The notes under the pieces were generated by a model, which worked only from the letters and a program-made list of their open reading frames with translations, had not been told where the DNA came from and did no database searches. This document shows positions 9,909-22,193 of a DNA stretch of 64,000 nt, one piece after another. Numbering within the stretch: position 1 is the first letter of the stretch; each line of letters opens with the position of its first letter. The position numbers and the translations under genes are program-made. The stretch comes from Haliclona indistincta (lineage: Eukaryota; Porifera; Demospongiae; Haplosclerida; Chalinidae): contig OZ024792.1 in assembly GCA_964017065.1 (NCBI GenBank), positions 1,177,363 to 1,241,362 on the forward strand, given 5' to 3'.

Positions 9909-12357
9909 CTAAACTGAAGACACTTTATATTCAGTCGTTAGTTGATCATTGCTGTCTGCGGTAGATTTCTTGTTGAGCTCAGCGTCGCTCTCACTGGTAG
10001 AGCCCTCATCTCTCTCATCCACAGCAGCTGTCTTGCTACCGATAACGAACTCGATGCTGACCTCGGTAGGCGTCAGATATTCACCATCATCATCATCATC
10101 GTCTTCTTCATCCTCTGATTGAGACACTTCAGGATCCTTGATTCGTATAACAGAGTCACTCTGGGCACAGAATGACTCGCCTGCGAGATCAGAGTACAGA
10201 TTGCTACTAGGAGTGTGCTTGGTCAGGTCTAGTCTAGAGTGAAGGACTTGCCCTAGTATAGATCGCATGACGGTTACTGGACGGCATGCCCAGGTTGTAT
10301 CTGCAGCGATAGAATAGAGAGGTGATATGTGTTATCATAGAGTACTCACCCTTATCAGTATAGGTCATGTGCTGTGAAGGGTCTAGTGGTAGCTTCAGTG
10401 GAGTGACCTCTTTATTGATCCTCAACATAGCGTGACTGATCTGTGTGATAATATTATGAGCCTCATTCCAGTACTGTACAAGCCTCATACCAATACTACA
10501 CACTGTAGAAGTCTCATACCAATACTACACTAGCCTCATACCAATACTACACTAGCCTCATACCCAATACTACACACTGTAGAAGTCTCATACCAATACT
10601 AAACACTGTAGAAGCCTCATACCAATACTACACACTGTAGAAGCCTCATACCAATACTACACACTGTAAAAGCCTCACTACACGTATTTACATTATTCGA
10701 TAAATAGTGCATGTACCAGTTTTCTGATACTACATGTACTACTGTACCTGCAATGAAACAGGCAATTCCTCATACTCTGCTCTCATCTTCATAGAGTTGA
10801 GAGCCTGAACAGCGGAATTATGACACGATTGGAACCTACAGCAAGATACGTACAGACAGCAACAATCAATATCACTACTAGTGGATAGCTTACAGACACA
10901 TCCGTAGACTGTGAAGCAGACTAGCAAGAAGTGTGTCATTGATGGGCAGTCTTTTCCTCTTGCCTAGAGCTGCTACAGCGTCTGCTGACAGACAAGTGTC
11001 GTCACTACAGCAGTGCTGCTCCTTGACCTGGGTCAGGAAGGGACTGTGCATTCCTTGACAAGCAAACCTGGAGTGATTAACAAAGTGCTTTAGTTTCAAC
11101 AACAACTAAAAACAAATCAATATTATTTTTTGTAGCAACAAAAACACACACCCACACAACACACACACACACACGCACGCACACACACACACACACGCAC
11201 GCACGCACACACACACACACGCACGCACACACACACACGCACACACACACACACGCACACACACACACACACACACACACGCAAGCACACACACACCTGG
11301 TACAACTGTTGCAGAAAGCTGTCAGAGTAGAGGGAAGATAAGATGTGATGCTGTTAGAGAAAGCGTCCACCACAGCAGTGAGAAAGATAAGCCTGCATAT
11401 ACAAAACCACAGTAGTCAAACAAAGAAAGGACAAGTCTCTCTCTCTTTCTCCCCTACCTATTGGAGCCATTGACTTCAGTATCGGTAAATGTGGTTTTAA
11501 TAGTGGTAGAGGAGGTATCAGATTGGTTGTGTCTTATCAGAGCAGCTTCAGTCAGGCTAGGCTGGGTCACTCGTGCAGTGCTCTGGGGGTACAGTAATAC
11601 ATAGCTTGACAAGGTATAAGACCAGCGGCTTACCTGATGGTATATTGAGGGACGAGACAAGCTATGTGTTCGTGCATGAGTTGGTTTTTTGTGATCAACC
11701 TGTGCGAAGCAGAACAGTGGTCAGCAAGCTATATAGACCAAAGCTGACCTCTTTGACTATTCCTAATAGCAGTGCCTCGGTGGGCACCTTGAGCTGTGAG
11801 GAATGAAAGTGATAGTAAGATGTAAGATGTATAGTAACATGTATGCCTACCTGTTGTGTGTTCTCTACTATAGAATGAAGGTACACATACATGAGATCAG
11901 GCACAAACTGTAGCACAAACGTGAACAGTGCTTTGCTGTGCCCGCGAGACACTGCACAGTTATACAGCCATTCCAGTAAGCTAGAAGAGAGCTGGAGAAA
12001 GAGAGGTATAACCACTGTACTACAAGATGGAAGCATTCCAGCACCTTGCCACTCGTGACATCAGCGTAGAGTGTTTTTCTGACAGCATCAGCTATCTCAG
12101 AATGACTAGTGAGATATGCCTCTGCCGCAGCAAACCCATTGTGGCGCCGCACCTGCGAATATTATGAAAATACAGTGACTATAGCTTGCATGCACAAGTT
12201 GTGATAGGTTTCTCTAGACTAATAGTTCACCTCAAATTCTCTAATAAAAACGGACAGATCCAACGAGTCCTTCTCGCCTGCAAGGACAGAGATTGAAGGA
12301 AACAGTTAGAAAGTAACAACTGGAAGGGCCGAGTGACAATTGCTTACCAGATTCCAT
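9909..12357 (-). CDS. FAM126: hyccin / FAM126 family protein
   Basis: Multi-exon gene. It starts ATG at 12357 in a 10-nt exon (12348-12357), then 12231-12277; further exons lie near 12080-12152, 11851-12000, 11755-11800, 11640-11700, 11456-11585, 11297-11395, 10915-11070, 10743-10835, 10350-10465 and 9909-10290 (outer limits of the later ones are approximate). Hyccin landmarks run in order: [90 protein letters not shown], then a low-complexity acidic tail ([13 protein letters not shown]). Hyccin is part of the PI4KIIIalpha complex with TTC7 and EFR3 at the plasma membrane. Introns carry a minisatellite and a CA repeat. Identification rests on remembered family sequence. Confidence 0.82.
10484..10680. 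repeat. minisatellite in a hyccin intron
   Basis: About seven imperfect direct repeats of a roughly 28-bp unit (CTCATACCAATACTACACAC followed by TGTAGAAG), some units shortened to CTAGCCTCATACCAATAC. Units differ in length and by single bases. Confidence 0.85.
11144..11296. repeat. CA/GT microsatellite with interspersed CG steps
   Basis: Runs of (CA)n broken by GCACGC steps for about 150 bp, inside the hyccin intron following the exon that encodes TAFCNSCTR. It begins about one base inside the donor side of that exon, so splice-site usage sits directly on the repeat edge. Confidence 0.95.
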
Positions 12358-12469
12358 TTCTATCCTGTTTGTTAAAACCACACCCACAGTCTCCACCCAC
12401 TTGCTTGGGAGGGTTATTACCCTTTAGCATGCACGAGACGTAGACAGCAGCAGCTAGCTAGCCATCATC

Positions 12470-13299
12470 ATGGGGAACGTTTTGGCAAAGGCTGCTGCCG
12501 TGGATATGAGCATCCAATGGATAATGTTCCTACTTGCTTACTATTTGAGGACAGAAAAGTTTTTTGACATCACTGGCTCTGCAACCTTCATCCTCCTGCT
12601 TCTCCTCACGCTCAAGAACGGTGGACGCTTCTTCCCGCGCCAGGTGATCCAATCGGGCTTAGTAGGCACGTGGGCTGCTCGCCTGGGACTGTTTCTGCTG
12701 TTCAGGGTGCTGCGTGATGGAAAAGATGGTCGGTTTGATAAAGTGAAGGGAAATCCGAGTAAATTTCTCTTATTCTGGACTGTGCAAGGTAGGAAGCAGA
12801 GAAAGCAATAAAATGGTCTCTATGACTGTTGATTTATCTTCTTCAAACAGGTATATGGGTGTTTGTGACTCTACTACCAACCATGTTACTCAACAACAAA
12901 CAAACGGACATGGAGCTCACCACCAGGGACTATGCCGGCTGGGCTGTCTGGCTCGCTGGATTCCTGGTGGAAGCTATTGCCGATTATCAGAAATATACCT
13001 TCCGCAGTAACCCAGCTAACCACAATCGCTGGATCAGTCATGGGTTATGGAGCATAGTTCGTCATCCCAACTACCTTGGGGAAATCATCATGTGGTTTGG
13101 TTTGTTCCTCTCCGCTTCAACCACCTTCAAGTCAACAGAATACCTCAGCGTGCTGTCACCGGTCTGTGTTGCTCTCCTGCTAACCAAGCTGTCGGGAATA
13201 CCAATCTTAGAGCGTCGCAACCTTCGCATGTGGAAGGACAATCCTCAGTTCATGGAGTACTTGAGAACCACAAGTCGTCTCATCCCTGGATTATACTAA
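12470..13299 (+). CDS. DUF1295 / steroid-reductase-like membrane protein, copy 1
   Basis: Exons 12470-12788 and 12851-13299 (319+449 nt, phase 1 intron of 62 bp) give 255 aa. Several hydrophobic helices are visible (WIMFLLAYYL, SATFILLLLL, WAARLGLFLLFRVL, GIWVFVTLLPTMLL, YAGWAVWLAGFLVEA). The C-terminal part has the family signature: DYQKYTFRSNPAN, HGLWSIVRHPNYLGEI, then ERRNLRMWKDNPQF. The RHPNYLGE block is shared with isoprenylcysteine methyltransferase and 5-alpha-reductase C-terminal domains; an ER or peroxisomal lipid oxidoreductase is likely, but the substrate is unknown. The tandem copy starts 90 bp downstream. Confidence 0.85.
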
Positions 13300-13389
13300 T
13301 CCTAGTGTATACATGTACTTGGGTGTGATTTTGAGTGAAACTCCTATTGTTAGCTGCAAATTGCTTGCAATTCACGTGTAAAAACAAAC

Positions 13390-14222
13390 ATGGGGAACGC
13401 TCTGACGAAGGCAGTTGCATTGGATGCTACGGTGCGCTGCCTCGTGTACCTACTCGCCGTGCGTTTCAAGACAGAGAATTTCTACGATGCGTCAGGATGT
13501 GCAGCGTTCGTGTATCTGCTGCCGTTCTCTCTTATGCAAGGCGGGCGCTTCTCTCCTCGTCAAGTAATTCAGTCGCAAATGGTTGGAGTGTGGGCGGTGC
13601 GTCTGGGCCTGTTCCTGGCTTGCAGAATGCTGCGTGACAAGGTCGACACGCGCTACAGCAAGATCGTCTCCAGTCCACAGAGGCTGTTGATGTACTCAGT
13701 TCTACAAGGTGCGAGCTGCACATCCAGATTTGATGATTGTTTACCATGTGATATTATAATTATTATGCAGGTTTGTGGGTGTGGCTTACTTTATCACCTA
13801 CACTGATTCTCAACCAAAAGAAGACAGACAGCTCGGAGCTCACCACCAGAGATTATTCCGGCTGGATAATCTGGTTCATTGGATTTCTACTAGAAACTAT
13901 CAGTGACTACCAAAGATACACCTTCCGTAGCGACCCTGCAAACCGTAATCGCTGGATCGGTCATGGGGTTTGGAGCATAATCCGTCACCCTAACTATCTT
14001 GGAGAAATCTTGGTCTGGCTCGGTCTATTTGTCTCTGCCTCTTCTACGTTTAATTTGCCGGAGTATGTCAGTGGAATATCCTTGGTTTATGTTGTGTATG
14101 TGTTAGTGAAGTTGACTGGGATATCCATACTGGAGCGAAGAAACCTCCGCACATGGAAAAACAATGCTCTGTTTATGGAATACTTTAGATCAACTTATCG
14201 ACTCATTCCATGGGTTTACTGA
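13390..14222 (+). CDS. DUF1295 / steroid-reductase-like membrane protein, copy 2
   Basis: Exons 13390-13708 and 13771-14222 give 256 aa; exon 1 is exactly 319 nt and the intron sits at the same codon (G of the Q-G pair) as in copy 1, so the two are tandem duplicates. It keeps DYQRYTFRSDPAN, HGVWSIIRHPNYLGEI and ERRNLRTWKNNALF. The N-terminus MGNALTKAVALD parallels MGNVLAKAAAVD of copy 1; MGN could allow N-myristoylation, though position 6 is not the preferred Ser/Thr in copy 1. A decayed third copy derived from this one lies at 24.0-24.6 kb. Confidence 0.85.
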
Positions 14223-14782
14223 ATTTATTTAGGAAGTGGATTGTACACAATGATAGATGGTTTTCCATTATGCAGTTGTGTTCATTTATATGAAGATAAT
14301 GTATGCTGTATAATTTTTATGCTAATGCTGTCTTGCGGATTGACTTATAATTGTAAACGTTTAGTATTCTGCTCTCTTAGTATTCTGCTCCCTTGAGGCA
14401 ATTTCAACAACCATTTTCGTGAAACTGGACGCCTTCTTGCTTTACACGATCGCCAACACATGGGCTATACTGACAGAACGTTTTGTCCGAATGAAAATCT
14501 CTGAGGTAACTCACTGCACCGAGTTTTTGTTCTGACCTACAATGTGTACTCAGAATATCTTAATTGTTTCTCTCGTTCAGCAAGCAATTATGTTGCAGTA
14601 ACCGCTTCTCAGATATTGACATAATAATGAAAATATCTAATCTCATGTACACACTAGTTCACAATTTCTATATCTAGTACATGTTCACTCTCTATAGTCA
14701 CATCAATAAGCTCAAACTAGTAACAAACATGCATTCGTATTACAATGTCTCAGTTCATAGTAATGCACCTTGCTTGCTGCAG
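14223..14782. other. 3' region between convergent genes
   Basis: AT-rich, with a short tandem duplication of TTAGTATTCTGCTC near 14362-14392. No coding signal was recognised. Confidence 0.4.
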
Positions 14783-16120
14783 TCAGTTTTCTTTTTTGAC
14801 TACAGTTGCAAGCTTAGCATTCACATAAATGTTGGTCTCGGAATCATTTTCAGGGTTAGCATCAAGATCTGTGTAGACTCGATCGATAAACTGCAGGTTC
14901 ACATGGGGGCCAAACATCAGGCAATGTGTGGAGCCGCCAAAATGAAACATTCCAATTTCTTGCCCTTTTTTCACTCGATCACCTGCTTTCACTGTGACTT
15001 CACAAGTAGACACTTCAGCCATGCCCACAAACACGATGCACATTTGCCCGATGTCAGGATTATCAGCTTGAATAACGACAACAGCACGGGCCGCCACTTG
15101 GCAGATGTAGCCTTGTGATTTGTCTGGAGATGCTTCATCTGGTCCTACACACAGCGTAGCAGAGTAGTACGTGCCAGGTACGACATCTGTTTTGATGACC
15201 TGACCATCGATAGGGCTGTGCCAGCGATGATAACTCAGTGCACTAAGAAAGGCTTAGTACACTGTTCCTCCAAAATACTTAGAGGCTAAATCTTGCTCAT
15301 TGTTAAGCAGATGTTTCAAAGAGTACTTATGGTCTTTGATCCAAAACTCGTCCACCATCTGTACGTTACGTCGGAGCGAATAGGGAAACGATTCGCAGGA
15401 ATTGTTGATGACAGCAGGGTTTTCTCCTTCTTCGATCGGACGAGCACCTTCCCTGAACTTTCTAGTGAAGAAGTCATCCCAACATGTGAATCCAAGGTGG
15501 GTATGCTTTGGATTGCATTGAAAAAGATTCACGAATGTATCCATATTACCACCGTCGGTCATGTCTTCTATTGCTGGTTTACTGAACCATCCATCTTCCT
15601 CGGTAGTCAAGACATTCAACGACTTTCCCGTCTTTAGAACGTCGTTTTGCCACTTATCAAGAACTTTCTTCCAATAATCGTTGGCTTTTTCGTTTAGAAA
15701 CGCAGCGTAGCCGTTTGTGGTTCCCATTGCCCAGTTCAAGATAGCGTTGATGGGAAACCCAACAAGAGCATCTTTGCTGTACGGAGGCGTATAAGTCGTC
15801 ATGATGTAGTTGACGAGAGCGAACATTTGGTCGTAGTTCTCCACTATAGGTGTGCCGACTTCTGTAGTGGATACTTCGGAAAACATCTGAGTGTATTGCA
15901 TATGCAATGTGGCATCATTGTCGACGAGCTCTTTGAATTCTTGGATTAACGGATCCAATGGAGGTACTACTGGCTGCAGGTGCCGGCTGCGGGGGACTTG
16001 AACCGGCTGGTCCGGGGCAAGAACGCGTGTTTTAAGGTTCTTTAGCCATTCCTCAAGCACTTTCGGATTCTTGGGAAGCCAATTACCGATGCGAAAAGGA
16101 TAGACACGTCTTTGACTCAT
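14783..16120 (-). CDS. phosphatidylserine-decarboxylase-like protein, interrupted by one in-frame stop
   Basis: Intronless. From ATG 16120 the frame runs to TAA at 15254-15256 and continues in the same frame, without any other stop, to TGA at 14783. The N-terminal part (residues about 40-230) resembles the PSDC N-terminal domain of fungal and bacterial PSD relatives (EWLKNLKTRVLAPD, GFPINAILNWAMGTTNG). The C-terminal part is PSD proper: FTCWDDFFTRKFREGARPI, GGTVY, then (after the stop) AFLSALSYHRWHSPIDG and the GGST processing motif in FHFGGSTHCLMFGPH, which in this family self-cleaves to a pyruvoyl cofactor. The stop lies before the GGST site, so the product up to TAA would lack the catalytic serine. 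Either a recent nonsense mutation, a sequence error or readthrough. No intron and this domain pairing raise the possibility of horizontal origin. Confidence 0.8.
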
Positions 16121-17184
16121 ACTGATTTGCTTCTGGACTGCAATAAATTCAGAGTTCGGCACTGAGCTGTTTTAACTTAATGCGAGTCATGCCGAGCTAG
16201 CTATTTATGCACCGCGGTGATTGCGGAAGCGACACCGTGAGCGATGACCAATCAGAATGGATCTTGAGCCCGCGTTATGTCACAATAGATCACAGCAATT
16301 GGATTCTGTGATCATTGCCGGTGGGATTACTCTGATGAAACAATTGGGAGGTGAGCCATTTGGGTTGCCATGGCAGGATATGATAGCGTTGATAGTTGAA
16401 TAGAAAAGGTGTTGACAGCTAAGATAGAGCTTTCTTTGATCATTAGGCTGGGTATTAGATAGATCATATCCTGCCCAGCAATATGCTGTAGATAAGACTA
16501 GAACAAAGATGTATGAAGATGAGATAAGCATTGAGATCAGGAGCATAAATAAACACCAGGGCCCTGTGAGTGCATGTGGTTGCTTTAAGTTCAACCAAGA
16601 GCTCATGGTTTAACTTGGCTGTTACTGAGTGAGACTTTTAGACTGATATAGGGCATATGCTATATCCCATCCACAAGTTTACGAGATAAATAGTTTTTAC
16701 TATTATCCCTTAGCTGCTACTCTAGTAGTAAACGGCCTGCCAGTGGATTAGTTGCCAATTTGTTTTACGGAAGATGATAAATGACATCTTTTGGAAACAA
16801 AATCATAGCATTAGTAATTTTTGCTTTATAGCCTCGTACCCAGGCCTTAGTTACACATAAGCTCTGCCAAGAGTTCATAACAGAGAGTATTAAACACAAT
16901 GTAAACAGCATTCTCCACGCAATACGTCATCATACAGTTGGGCGATGAATCTCATTTTGAGGTCCAGGCATTGCATGATATTATGCATAGCTGATTGCTA
17001 TTCAGCAGTACTTTTATCAGTAATAAGCTGTGACTGTGTGCCTCAGTACTACATGTTTACAAATTACATTGCTCTATATTGAGCGTTTGATACTCCACTC
17101 CTAACTCAGCATAAGGTAAAATATTCATGTAGATTGAACATGACGTCACTTCCGTAGTGCCATTTTACCGGTATGGTGTTATAC
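16121..17184. other. intergenic region
   Basis: No recognised gene. At about 16833 there is TAGCCTCGTACCCAGGCC, the terminus of a dispersed repeat whose fuller copy is at 21164-21589. Several short ORFs on both strands have no domain-like content. Confidence 0.4.
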
Positions 17185-17378
17185 AGCTGATTGCAGCAAA
17201 CTTGACTCTCAGTTTTGACAAACAGACTACAAATTATTTTGTGCTCAACACCACAACTCTCCCTGTACATGCTAGTATAGGGAGAGAAGTGGTGTTGAAC
17301 ACAAATTAACAGTCACTGTCACCGGTCACTGTAGTCTGTTTTTCAAAACTGCAGAGAGTCAAGTTTGCTGCAATCAGC
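17185..17378. repeat. foldback element (about 194 bp)
   Basis: GCTGATTGCAGCAAACTTGA at the left end pairs with TCAAGTTTGCTGCAATCAGC at the right end. Inner arms GTGCTCAACACCACAACTCT and the reverse-complement partner around GGTGTTGAACAC extend the palindrome to nearly the whole element, with a short loop around 17268-17280. Confidence 0.85.
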
Positions 17379-20300
17379 AAGAGGCTGAACTTCATAATAT
17401 CCATACAATACGTCGTTATTATGCCTCGGTGGGCGGAGCCACGAGGCATACAGTAATCGTGGTGTCAGTCAGTCAGTCAGTCTGTCTGTCGCAACGATTT
17501 CTCGTAGCTCGCTGAAAACTAATCGCTGAAACAAGCAACACGGGTAGAAATCGATACTTGCTCGGACTTGAATTTTCAAAAGTTTGATTTTAAAGCTTAG
17601 TGCGTAAGTTACCGCGTGAATTGCTCACGGCTGGCATAGTTTTGTAGCGCACGCTGAAAGTTAAGCTCTGAAACTAGCAATGCAAGTAGAACACTGTATT
17701 ATCTCGCTCTAGAACATGTGAAAACTTTATACGAAGCTTTGTTCGTGAGTTATGGCGCAATTTGCTCACTGGCTCGCGATCGAGCTGTTGCTGGCGATCT
17801 GGAAAGACAAAGCTATCCACAGTTGACTACCTAGAAGCTTATAGGTTAGAATTTCACTACAGGATAGCAGCACAGGTCCAGAGAAATTGTGTGAGCAAGC
17901 TATGGAAGCTATCTAGTATGCACGGGCTGTACTAAACATTGTAGACACGCCCAGTAGAATTGTGGTCAGCACTGATTGGCTTCTGATTGCATAACTATAC
18001 ATTGCTGTACAGAAAGGCTGCAGTTTATTGTGTATGTTTATGCCTCGGTGGGCGGAGCCACGAGGCATACAGTAGTTGGTCGGTTTGTCATTCATTACGC
18101 CTCGGTGGGCGGAGCCACGAGGCATACTGTAATCGCGTTGTCTGTCAGTCAGTCATTCAGTCTGTCTGTTACATCATTTTTGCGGCGCACGCTGAAAGGT
18201 AAGCTCTGAAACTTGCAATGCAGGTAGAAATCGATATTATCTCGGATGTGAACTAGCGAAATTTCGATACAAAGCTTTGTTCTAGAGTTATGGCGTGATT
18301 TGCTTACTTTGTTTGCCGTTGCTGGCGATCTGGACTTCTCCGAAGGCAAGGCTGTCCACAGTTGACTGCCTAGAACCTGATAGGTTAGAATTTTACTACA
18401 GGATAGCAGTGAAGGTCCAGAGAAATCGTGTAAGCAAGCTATGGAAGCTACTCGCCGAACACTGTAGACACGCCCAGTTGAATTGTGGTCAGCACTGATT
18501 GGCTTCTGATTGCATAACTAAAGCACTACTGTACAGAAATCCTGTATACATGCATCTGCAGTTGCTGTGTTTGTAGAATGGTGGATAGTTGTGTTTGTTG
18601 ACAGTATTCTCTCAGCAATGAGTGCAGTAGTCTTGTTGCAGTATACTTTAACTTGTTTCTACTGCAGCTTACATTGCATGCTTCCATGATACTGTTTTGA
18701 TCCTTCCGTGGATCTACTGCATGCATATGTACGTGCTGTCATAATTATGCATCTTTGCTTCTGCTTGTGCTATATTCGAATGCTGGCAGCTGAATATGAA
18801 TCCTACTCTGTTATAGCATTACATGCTCAAATTTTAACATCCACCGAGGCATAACCCGCACCAATGGTGCATTTTTATGCCTCGGTGGGCGGAGCCACGA
18901 GGCATACAGTAGTTCGTCGGTTTGTCATTATGCCTCGGTGGGCGGAGCCACGAGGCATACAGTAATCGTGGTGTCAGTCAGTCATTCTGTCAGTCAGTCT
19001 GTCGCAACGATTTCTCGTAGCTCGCTGAAAACTAATCGCTGAAACAAGCAACACGGGTAGAAATCGATACTTGCTCGGATTTGTATTTTCAGAAGTTTGA
19101 TTTTAAAGCTTAGTGCGTAAGTTACCGCGTGAATTGCACACCTGGATGGCTGTTGGTGGTGATGTAGACTTCTGAGGAGACAAAGTTGTCTAAAGCTGGC
19201 TGCCTTGCAGCCAGTGAGTGTATGAACAGCGTGGCAGACTTGTATATGAAGCTTCGTTCTTGAGTTATGGCGTAATTTGCTTACCTCGCGATCGATGGCA
19301 GTTGCTGGCGATCTAGAGTTCGCCGTAGCACAAAACTACCCACAATTGACTGCCTAGAAGCTGATAGGTTAGAACTTCACTACAGGATAGCAGCGCATGT
19401 CTAAAGAAATGGTGTAAGCAAGCTATGGACACTATATCTCGATCGCTCGTGTGTTGTGCCCTGCACTCCAACTAGACACGCCCAGTTGAATTAGTGGTCA
19501 GCGCTGATTGGCTTCTGATTGCATAACTATTATACTGCATTGTAATTGCTGTGCAGAAAGGTATAATAATAGCTGCAGCTGTTGTATGTGAAATGGTGGC
19601 ATTCCACCGAGGCATCTGCACCCTTGGTGCTTTATTCTGTCAGTCAGTCAGTCAGTCATTCCGTCGCAACGATTTCTCGTAACTCGCTGAAAACTAATCG
19701 CTGAAACAAGCAACACGGGTAGAAATCTATACTTGCTCGGATTTGAATTTTCAGAAGTTTGATTTTAAAGCTTAGTGCGTAAGTTACCGCGTGAATTGCT
19801 CACGGCTGGCTTAGTTTTGTAGCGCACGCTGAAAGTTAAGCTCTGAAACTAGCAATGCAAGTAGTACACGGTATTATCTCGCTCTAGAACATGTGAAAAC
19901 TTTATACGAAGCTTTGTTCGTGAGTTATGGCGCAATTTGCTCACCGGCTCTCAATCGAGCTGTTGCTGGCGATGTCAAGGCAAAGCTATCCACAGTTGAC
20001 TACCTAGGAGCTTATAGGTTAGAATTTCACTACAGGATAGCAGCACAGGTCCAGAGAAATTGTGTGAGCAAGCTATGGAAGCTATCTAGTATGCATGGGC
20101 TGTACTGAACATTGTAGACACGCCCAGTTGAATTGTGGTCAGCACTGATTGGCATAACTAAAGCACTGCATTGTGATTGCTGTACAGAAATCCTGTATAC
20201 ATGCATATTGCTGTGTTTGTGGAATGGTGGATTGTTGTGTTTGTGGATAATGTGTCATTTCACCGAGGCATCTGCACCTTAGGTGCTTCATTATGCCTCG

Positions 20301-21163
20301 GTGGGCGGAGCCACGAGGCATACAGTAGTTCGTCGGTTTGTCTGTCATTATGCCTCGGTGGGCGGAGCCACGAGGCATACTGTAATCGCGTGTCGTTCTG
20401 TCTGTCTGTTACACCATTTTCGCGGCGCACGCAGGAAGGTAAGCTCTGAAACTTGCAATGCAGGTAGAACTCGATATTATCTCGGTTGTGAACTAGCGAA
20501 AGTTCCATGCAAAGCTTTGTTCTACAGTTATGCCGCGTTTGCTTACTTTGTTTACCGTTGCTGGCGATCTGGACTTCTCCAAAGGCAAAGCTGTCCACAG
20601 TTGACTGCCTAGAAGCTGATAGGTTAGAATTTTACTACAGGATAGCAGCGCAGGTCCAGAGAAATTGTGTAAGCAAGCTATGGAAGCTATCTCGCTCGTG
20701 TTCAGTATGCATGGGCTGTACTACTGAACATTGTAGACACGCCTAGTTGTATTGTGGTTAGCACTGATTGGCTTCTGATTGCATAACTAAAGCACTGCAT
20801 TGTGATAGCTGTACAGAAATCCAGTATACATGCATCTGCAGTTGCTGTGTTTGTGGAATGGTGGATAGTTGTGTTTGTAGATATAGTGTCATTCCACCGA
20901 GGCATCTGCACCTTAGGTGCTTCATTCATTCTGTCCGCAGGCAGAACTCCGCGTCGGCTGAAAACTAAGCGCTGATACTTGCAATACATGTTCAACTCGG
21001 TGTTGCCTCGGAACTGAATTGATAGACTTTTGGTTTCAAAGCTTCGTTACCTTGAATGGCATTGCTGGACTCGCTCAGCATTGTGGGACTTCGCTGAAGA
21101 TAAAGCTGTCTACTATAGTCTTCTTCACAGCTTGTAAGACAATTCTTTACTCAAGGTAGTACA

Positions 21164-21589
21164 TAGCCTCGTACCCAGGCTTTTTCACGGAAAAGAGCCT
21201 GGTACAGACTGTCTGCGCATGCTCCATAGCCTCGTACCCAGTCACATTAGCCTCGTACCAGTCACATTTGCCCCACTTTTGTTGGGCGATTGGATATTCT
21301 CGTTACACGTCCGTGACATGCAATTACTTTCTTTGGCGCGATCATAGACGTTCAGCAAGCATTGCATAGTTTGCTAGCGCTTTTTTACACTCGCAAACGT
21401 CAAGGAATGCGTGCAAGAGCTTTCTGAGCAGTAGTTTGCAAGAACAAATCTCGTGAGTTATATCTCCCCGCCCCTTAATCATCTCGCCCACGTTATCACG
21501 TTTTTATTGCCACTTAAACTCGTTATTATGCGCGCGTGCGTAGACAGTCTGTACCAGGCCCTTTATCAAAGGGACAGGGTACGAGGCTA
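21164..21589. repeat. inverted-repeat element with TAGCCTCGTACCCAGGC ends
   Basis: The left end TAGCCTCGTACCCAGGCTTT is matched by the right end CAGGGTACGAGGCTA, and the inner GCCTGGTACAGACTGTCTGCG pairs with a TAGACAGTCTGTACCAGGC stretch near 21541. Extra partial copies of the terminus (GCCTCGTACCCAGTCAC, GCCTCGTACCAGTCAC) sit at about 21229-21270. The element interrupts the surrounding repeat cluster. Confidence 0.75.
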
Positions 21590-22193
21590 GGTAGTACAGT
21601 GAGTGCTGAGAAATCAATCGTGCTATCGCTAAGCAGCGCAAGCTATTAGCAACCAGCGCTCACGTGCTGTGTTGATTATAGGCACGCCCAACTGAATTCC
21701 ATGTGGTTAGCACTGCTAGGCTTCTGATTGCATAGTTGCAACCCACTAGCTTATTCTGCAAACAGTGCTGTATTGCAGCTTGTTGCAACGCTCTTCAGCT
21801 TTAATTTCATCATACAGGAATTGCATTGCATAACTATTATACTGCATTGTGATTGCTGTACTTGCTGTACAGAAATCATGTATACATGCATCTGCAGCTG
21901 TTGCCTTGTTTGTAGAATGGTGGATAGTTTAATTTATTGTGTTTGTGGATATTTGTGTATATTTTTATAACTTTAGTTTTTATGACTGTACCGAGGCATC
22001 AGCACCTTGGTGCTTTCATTCATTCTGTCCGCAGGCAGAACTCCGCGTCGGCGGAAAACTAAGCGCTGATACTTGCAATACATGTTCAACTCGGTGTTGC
22101 CTCGGAATTGAATTGATAGACTTTTGGTTCCAAAGCTTCGTTACCTTGAAAGGCATTGCTGGACTCGCTCAGCATTGGTGGGACTTCGCTGAA

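Noticed and set aside
11077..11373. Minus-strand ORFs rich in Val and Cys (VCVCVC) up to 98 aa
   Set aside because: They are translations of the CA/GT microsatellite in the hyccin intron; only the short LTAFCNSC exon there is real.
15254..15256. Reading the PSD-like stop as selenocysteine or as a changed genetic code
   Set aside because: The codon is TAA, not TGA, and other genes in the window use TAA, TAG and TGA as normal terminators.
14783..15256. Explaining the PSD-like stop by a short intron
   Set aside because: Both sides of the TAA are in the same frame and family-typical residues lie directly next to it; no GT-AG pair removes the codon without deleting conserved sequence.
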